Shown: in pieces, positions 57,800 to 64,000 of the stretch
Numbering within the stretch: position 1 is the first letter of the stretch
How the letters are laid out: every line of letters starts with the position of its first letter
Assembly (NCBI GenBank): GCA_022059125.1
Contig: JAEUWY010000012.1
Span: 1 to 64,000, forward strand
Length of the DNA stretch: 64,000 bases
Source of the DNA: Corynespora cassiicola
Taxonomy: Eukaryota > Ascomycota > Dothideomycetes > Pleosporales > Corynesporascaceae
Reading direction: 5' to 3'
Program-made: the position numbers and the translations under genes
The notes under the pieces: model-generated
Databases searched by the model: none
What the model saw: the letters and a program-made list of their open reading frames with translations, nothing else
What the model was told of the DNA's origin: nothing

Positions 57800-58701
57800 C
57801 CAGTCTTCTTCAGACTGTCACTGTTTTCCGGAACTGTACTATGCAGCTCAGTCTAAAATCGTTTTTGTCATTCATCGTTCTGGTCAAGACCGGGAAGCAG
57901 TCGCTCATGACTGTTTCCGCAGCCTTGCCGCTCATGAACATCTTCAGATTGTTCATCAAAAAGATGTATACATAGACTGGGTCTCGTCCCACATATTCTT
58001 CACACGGCGGTTCCTACCCTCGAGGGTTACGGAAGAGCCATGTGCTGATTGATTGGAAATGCCTTTGTTGTCATCATACTCATGGAAGCACTTATCGACA
58101 CAATTTGGGTCTAGGCCCTTGTCGGTATCATATTGATCGATATAATTATCGGCTTGATATCCGCGTACGATCACATTGGCACCTTGGTCACTGCTCGCAT
58201 TCCGATGATTGCACCCCTGTAGTTCTTTGTCGGCATCATAACACTCTAGGAAGTTTTCATGATTTTGAGTGGCCGGTAATTGCAGAAACGGCGTATTTGA
58301 TACAATCACCATCAGCAACTCACGCACCTGGGAAGCAGCACAACCATGCTTGAAGTTCTTGGTGACTTGAGCATATCTCGAAATCTCATCTAGCTCAGTG
58401 CGGGTGAGATGGGAAGTGACCTTGATTCATCTTTGGTGTCGATGTTCCAGGCGTACCTTAAGAAAACGTCAAGTGGTGGCCAACCTAGTCGGACTTGACT
58501 GTAAGGCTTATGGTAGTGGTCCTCGACCAGCTGGTGGAAGTCGGCATCATCATCATAGGCCATGTACCCCGGAAATTTCCACTTCATGCTCTTCATATGT
58601 AAAGTGACTGTTCTTGGGCATTGGTATTGAGCATTGAAGGCATATGGAGCAACGCCTTGAATGTGGGTCTCAACAAGCTTGTTGAACTTAGGAATCGTCA
58701 T
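57800..58701 (-). CDS. Hypothetical protein with YDxDK repeats, structure uncertain
   Basis: Not recognised. The ATG at 58701 (MTIPKFNKLVETHIQGVAPY) opens about 100 residues ending near FLRYAWNIDTKDES, where a donor could lie. A further frame (58327-57956) reads FLECYDADKELQGCNHRN, then YIDQYDTDKGLDPNCVDK, then CFHEYDDNKGISNQ: three imperfect copies of a Y-D-x-D/N-K motif. A third piece, CIVQFRKTVTV and upstream, follows in another frame. I could not join the exons convincingly, so it may be a broken gene. No transposon or enzyme motif is seen. Confidence 0.35.
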
Positions 58702-59256
58702 ATTGGAATCGAGTGTGAGGTGTTGTTTGTTGCAGGTATAGAGAAATTTGAATGAGCAAAAGGCAGATACTCGACATGGCAGTGGTAGGTGGCAGTCGCC
58801 ACCACTCAAGACAACATCCACTCGAAGGTGGGAGAAGCTTTTGGCGTTCCGAGCCAGCAGCCACTTCTTCGGGTCAACAGCCAATCAGGAGCTACCAAAA
58901 AGAGCTTGGTCTATCAACTGGTGCACGCGGCTCGGCTATCAGTAACCTTGGAATGCTTGATATTGCCTACCATTTGCGGCTAGGTCCGGTACATCCTTCG
59001 ATAGCTTGCGTTGTTATCAATGCTACCCAGGTGGTCAGGTACAATTTAAACCGTCGCGCTTGCGAATCTCTGTGGGCTCCCCCTCCCCACTTTACCGTCG
59101 ACACCTTTCCCTTGAAATCCTCATTCTATAAACTCATTTACAAAAAAACCGTGAATTGCCGTTTCCCTTCTGCCTCTACGGTGGCAAACGGTGGGGTAAC
59201 ATCCAACCTTGCACGACCAGCTACGCCGGAGTAACACTTACCGACCCCGCATCTCA
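58702..59256. other. Intergenic, OPT gene upstream region
   Basis: The promoter of the OPT transporter and the 5' side of the uncertain minus-strand gene; no other feature. Confidence 0.5.
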
Positions 59257-61966
59257 ATGGCAACCCTAAATCCTGATAAGGAAGCCCACAGCACATCCAT
59301 AGAGGCGACGCCAGTTCTCGTAACAGGCAAGGCGCATCAATGGGACCCAAATTTACCGCAGGAAAAGATTGACGAGCTACTTGCTGCCACACGCGATGAG
59401 GACCCCGAAGCTGTCAAAAAAGCGCAAGCCGATTTCGTAGAAGACTCTCCGTACATTGAAGTAAGAGCCGCGGTCAAGAATACCGATGGTGAAGAGCCAG
59501 CTTGCACAGTTCGGGCCTGGGTATTAGGTCTTTCTTTTGTGACTGTGGCTTCCGGCTTGAATATGTTTCTCTCAATGAGAAGCCCGGCAATCAACTTTCC
59601 GAACATCGTGGTTTTACTACTGGTCTATCCTGTTGGAAACATGTGGGCAAAATTTGCACCAACCAGACAATTTCGAACTTTTGGATTGCAATGGACTTTG
59701 AATACTGGTCCGTTCAATATCAAAGAGCATGCAGTGATTACCGTCATGGCGGGAATTTCTATTGTGAGTATATCTTCTGTCGAGACTCGGGCCTAGGCAT
59801 ATTATTTCCGATTTTTTTTTTCCATTGCCAGCCTGAATATGAGTCCAATCTTAACAGTTTTGGATATCTCCAACGCTAGACGGCTCGTCGCACAGCCTGG
59901 AAGATGAGTGTATTCCGCTTTGATGCAACAAAATCATTCAAACAGTGGAGGTCTTCGAAAATGGATGTTTGGTCCATGAATTCCTGGGAAACGTTACTAA
60001 TTTTGACTTTTAGAGCTATGCCTACTCCACCGACGCTCTACTTGCATTACTTGGCAAGCCATTTTACAATATACCCATGTCATGGGGATTTCAACTGCTT
60101 TTCACCCTGAGTAGTCAAGTCATTGGCATTGCCATCGCTGGCCTTTTTCGACGGTTCTTGGTTTGGCCGGCTGCCCTCATCTGGCCTGGACAATTCTCCA
60201 ATGCAGCATTGCTTACAGCTCTGCATGATAAGACTGTGAATGAAGAACCGGCAAATGGATGGAAGGTCTCGCGTAACAGATATTTCTGCTATGTCTTGGT
60301 GGGCATGTTTCTATACTATTGGATCCCTGGTGTCTTGTGGCAAGGGTTGAGTGTTTTTGCCTTTATCACCTGGTAAGTCCCGACGCCGAATTTAACAGGG
60401 CTCGACTGATATTCGTGCAGGATCAAGCCAGATAGTGCTATCCTTAACCAGCTCTTTGGCGGATATACTGGACTCTCGTTAATTCCCATAACCTTCGATT
60501 GGACATACGTAACGAGCTATCTTTCAGATCCGCTACTCGCCCCTGCTCATGCGCACTTTAATACCCTGATCGGTCTCCTCATATTCGTTATAATTACTAC
60601 TATTGGAATATCCTTTACCGGTTCCTTTTACGCTGACTATCTTCCAATGAACACATCGACCACCTATGACAATACCCAGAGTCCCTACAACGTCACCAAG
60701 GTCATGGGCCCCGATTTTACATTTGACCTCGCCAAGTACAAGGCATATTCGCCCATGTTTCTCGCGCCGACTTTCGCTCTCAACTACGCCCTGAGTTTTG
60801 CGGCGCTGACGGCAGCAGTAGTGCATGTCATCATCTATCATCGCCGAGAGATCTGGTATCGGTTCAAAGCTGCACGCGATCAAGAGCCCGACATCCATAT
60901 GAAGCTTATGAAAAAATACACGCCTTGTCCCGACTGGTGGTATGGAGTCTTGCTGTTCATCTCAGTCATGTTCGGACTCGCAACTATACTCGCATACGAC
61001 TCACAGCTTCCTTGGTGGACGTATTTTGTCTCCCTCCTATTGGCCTTGGTATTCGTGATACCCTGCTGCATGGTTTATGGTATTGCCAATATTTTGCTCT
61101 CGCTCAATGTTATATCGCCCTTCATTGGAGGGTACATTATTCCTGGAAAGCCGATTGGAGTCATGATCTTCAAGGTATATAGCACCATCACCCTCGGACA
61201 GGCTCAGTATTTTTCGGCCGACCTCAAACTGGCTCATTACATGAAGATTCCACCGCGAACTGCTTTTACTGCCCAATTGGTTGCCACTCTCTGGGCTACC
61301 TTTGTGCAGATTGCGGTCATGAATTGGACACTGGGAAACATCCCTGATGTGTGCACGACTCTGCAAAAAGGGCATTTCACCTGCCCCAATGGCCGCGCAT
61401 TCTTTTCGAACAGCATCACCTGGGGCTTGGTAGGGCCCCATCGCATGTTTGGCCCGGGATCGATATACTCTGCCATACATTATTACTGGCTGATCGGGGC
61501 CGCATTGCCAGTCATATTTTACTTTTTGATGAGGGCGGCCCCCAAGTCCCCGCTGCGTTACCTCAACGCTCCCATCATGCTCGGGGCCATGGCCTGGCTG
61601 CCACCCGCGTCCCCACTGAGCTTTTCCACGTGGGCCATGTTTGGGATCCTGTTCAACTACTGGATCAAGAACCGATGGCCTGGTTGGTGGCGCAAGTACA
61701 ACTACATTACCGCCGCGGGCCTTGACTCCGGGCTGGTCATATCGACTATTGTCATCTTTTTCGCCATTACATTCAAGGACTATCCGATCCCGCAATGGTG
61801 GGGGAACCTGAGGCCATATACGACCGCGGTAGGTGATTTTTCATTGGCGATGGTTGCCCTTTCGGTATGATAAGGTGGCCTGCTGACGTTCCTCCAGGAC
61901 TACTTGAACACCGCATTTCGCAAAAAGGTTGCTGACGGTGAGACGTTTGGACCAACGAGCTGGTGA
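59257..61966 (+). CDS. Oligopeptide transporter, OPT family
   Basis: Exons 59257-59763, 60014-60372, 60421-61828 and 61898-61966 give 780 residues. The N-terminus is acidic and cytosolic with FVEDSPYIEVRAAVKNTDGE before the first helix, as in fungal OPTs. Hallmarks are NTGPFNIKEHAVIT (the family NPG motif with Thr in place of Pro), SWGFQLLFTLSSQ, NGWKVSRNRYF, GGYIIPGKPIGVMIFKVYST, KLAHYMKIPPRTAF and the C-terminal GPTSW. It should import tetra/pentapeptides or glutathione-like peptides with protons through the plasma membrane. The first intron is long for this window (250 bp). The Pro-to-Thr change in the NPG motif may affect substrate choice. Confidence 0.93.
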
Positions 61967-62344
61967 TTCGGCGATGGATGAGCCCTTCATCGGCTCGTGG
62001 CCGGGCCCAGTTCTGTAGGCCGAGGAGTGGAGCTAGCACAGACTTGGCAGGTGCATCTTGGCTTGGCGGGTAACGTCATCATCCGATGTTCGGCAGGGGA
62101 GCAGTGATAAGGCCCGCAACACCACGGCAATTATCAACATTGCTGACCAAGGAATCGGTGAAGAGCAAGGGTTCCGAACATGTCGTCGATAGAGGCATCT
62201 CGTTAAGCCACTATGACGGAGCCAAGCGATATCGACAGCACATCTCAATTTGATAACTCACGTATAAGATAGCTCTTCGCCTGCAACAGTGGTAATGTCT
62301 ATAATTTACTCCATAAATCAGTTTTCTGAAAAACATATCTCAGG
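61967..62344. other. Intergenic between OPT and amidase
   Basis: 378 bp holding the OPT 3' end and the amidase promoter. Nothing else is recognised. Confidence 0.5.
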
Positions 62345-64000
62345 ATGATTTGGCGTCCGTTCATACAATTGATTCTCGCGCTGTTGCTCAGCCAACTGGC
62401 CGCATCGCAGACCATGCCCTTCGACGCCCGAGAAGCCACCATTGACTCGGTGCACCATGCCGTCTTCTCTGGATTATCAACATGCCGCGAGGTTGTTGCG
62501 TCCTTCATTGCGCGGATCGAGGCATTGAACCATCACACAAATGCCGTTGTCTCCCTCAATCCCAACGCGTTGGACATGGCGGATACCTTGGACGAGCAGC
62601 TTGCCGCAGGGAATGCAACCGGGCCCTTGTTCTGCGTCCCTGTTCTCCTGAAAGACAACTATGACACCGCCGAGATACCCACAACGGGATCGAGTCTTGC
62701 GCTTGCCAAGTCGCAGCCGACCGAAGATGCGCCAAGCGTGACGGCTTTGAAGAAAGCTGGGGCCATAATCTTGGGAAAGGTGAATCTGCACGAGCTTGCT
62801 CTGGAAGGTCTCAGTGTTTCCTCGTTGGGTGGACAAACCATCAACCCATATGACTCGACTCGGACGCCGGGCGGCAGCTCTGGAGGTACCGGGGCTGCAG
62901 TTGCGTCTTCGTTCTGTGTTTTTGGCACCGGGACAGACACGGTCAACTCACTTCGTAGTCCCGCTTCTGCAAACTCCTTGTTCAGCATCCGACCAACAAG
63001 GGGTCTTATCACGCGAACCGGAGTTATTCCCATATCATCCACCCAGGATGTGGTTGGTCCAATTGCTCGCTCAATCAAAGATGTCGCTGTTGCGTTGACT
63101 GCCATGGCAACGACCGGATACGACGCGGCCGATAATGCGACCGCCCTGGTGCCAAATGCAAACCGAAACTTGGACTATGCGTCGACGCTGAGGTTGGGAT
63201 CATTGAAGGGACTGCGCCTTGGGGTACTCAACGGCTTCTATAACTTTACGGATTCTCCAGAAGTGACACCCGTGAACAATGTCATGGATTCGATTGCGGG
63301 TAAGCTCACAGCTGCGGGCGCCACGCTCATCCCAATCAATGAGACCATCTACGATGCGACCGCCATTGCCGCCGAGCTGGATGTGCAACGATATGAATAT
63401 CGCGAGCTCATGGATGCATATCTTCAGCGCCCTTCCCTATCAGGCGAACATCCATCTACGCTTGATGAACTTTATAGCAGAAGAGCTGTCAATGGCACCG
63501 GCGGAGAGTTCCTCGTCATCCCTGCCCAGTATGAGTATGTAAACACTGCCCTCGCCTCGTCGACCGGAAACGCGACATACATTCAGCGCCAAAATGGAAT
63601 CCGAAACCTCACCCTTGCCCTCGCATCGACATTTGCATCCAACAAACTCGACGCCATCATCTACCCTGAACAAAAGAATCTTGTTGTCAAGATTGGCTCT
63701 CCTTCTCAGAGTGGCCGAAACGGGATTCTGGCTGCGCTTACCGGATCCCCAGTTGTTACCGTTCCGGCAGGCTTTTCCGAGCCGACCGAGGACGCGCCAG
63801 TCGGTGTCCCGATCGGGATGGAGATTCTTGGCCGGCCATGGACGGAGGAGTCATTGCTGCAGATTGGATATCAGATCGAGCAACTCACCCATGTCAGGCG
63901 CGCGCCGAAGTGGGCGAAGCAGCAGGTGGAGGTTCCGGACTACGAACGTGTGCCCACTGTCGTGCCGGATAACGGAAATGTTCCGGGTGCGTATCCCTTG
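62345..64000 (+). CDS. Secreted amidase (amidase signature family), truncated by window end
   Basis: The frame is open from the ATG at 62345 to the last base, 552 codons, with no stop, so the gene continues beyond the window. Residues 1-22 are a signal peptide (MIWRPFIQLILALLLSQLAA). The Ser-cisSer-Lys triad is visible: Lys103 in LLKDNYD, the GGSSGG motif at 177-182, and the nucleophile Ser202 in GTDTVNSLRSPAS. Most amidases have GTDTGGS there; the VNS variant is common in fungal members. RPTRGLITRTG and TGSPVVTVPAGF complete the fold. It hydrolyses amide bonds of unknown substrates outside the cell. It lies next to the OPT transporter, so peptide or amide nitrogen scavenging is a reasonable joint role. 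Confidence 0.93.
   Translation, partial: MIWRPFIQLILALLLSQLAASQTMPFDAREATIDSVHHAVFSGLSTCREVVASFIARIEALNHHTNAVVSLNPNALDMADTLDEQLAAGNATGPLFCVPVLLKDNYDTAEIPTTGSSLALAKSQPTEDAPSVTALKKAGAIILGKVNLHELALEGLSVSSLGGQTINPYDSTRTPGGSSGGTGAAVASSFCVFGTGTDTVNSLRSPASANSLFSIRPTRGLITRTGVIPISSTQDVVGPIARSIKDVAVALTAMATTGYDAADNATALVPNANRNLDYASTLRLGSLKGLRLGVLNGFYNFTDSPEVTPVNNVMDSIAGKLTAAGATLIPINETIYDATAIAAELDVQRYEYRELMDAYLQRPSLSGEHPSTLDELYSRRAVNGTGGEFLVIPAQYEYVNTALASSTGNATYIQRQNGIRNLTLALASTFASNKLDAIIYPEQKNLVVKIGSPSQSGRNGILAALTGSPVVTVPAGFSEPTEDAPVGVPIGMEILGRPWTEESLLQIGYQIEQLTHVRRAPKWAKQQVEVPDYERVPTVVPDNGNVPGAYPL

Overview
This window is the end of a chromosome of a filamentous ascomycete, probably a sordariomycete and plausibly a member of the Hypocreales. 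It opens with CCCTAA telomere repeats. Genes carry short GT-AG introns. Several families are typical of such fungi: a secreted Hce2/Ecp2-type protein, a Gas1/gEgh16-type appressorium protein, a Zn2Cys6 regulator and Dal5-type MFS carriers. Species cannot be named from the sequence alone.

Layout. Positions 1-127 are the telomere and degenerate variants of it. About 128-8470 is a gene-less, extremely AT- and TpA-rich block that looks like repeat DNA destroyed by RIP (repeat-induced point mutation). It contains palindromic junctions that resemble the ends of inverted-repeat transposons. The block stops abruptly at the stop codon of the Hce2 gene (8472-8975). From about 9.9 to 21.7 kb lies an accessory metabolic region: a five-exon O-methyltransferase whose usual catalytic His is replaced, a broken second O-methyltransferase, a secreted intradiol dioxygenase, an MFS carrier, a bacterial-type intronless arylsulfatase, a Zn2Cys6 regulator, and an acetyl-hydrolase interrupted by one stop codon. 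These could form a pathway that imports aryl sulfates, removes the sulfate and opens the released ring. That is my inference.

From 22.5 to 41.6 kb the genes look mostly intact and scattered: a GFA-type enzyme, a second MFS carrier, a DUF1446/AtuA-like protein, an F-box protein, an MBL-fold lactonase-like enzyme, a membrane protein, a large anion transporter and a GH78 alpha-L-rhamnosidase. From 42.5 to 49.6 kb lie three lineage-specific-looking genes that are damaged by stops or frameshifts, plus a secreted beta-propeller protein. From 50.8 to 64 kb are the housekeeping S-(hydroxymethyl)glutathione dehydrogenase with two tiny first exons, the Gas1-like repeat protein, a long sparse region with one uncertain gene, an OPT transporter, and a secreted amidase that runs off the end of the window.

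A recurring theme is decay. Three minus-strand genes each carry one in-frame stop in an otherwise continuous reading frame, and all three stops are explained by a single CpA-to-TpA change, the direction of RIP. Exon boundaries were read by eye from GT/AG sites, frame continuity and family knowledge; no transcript data or database search was used.
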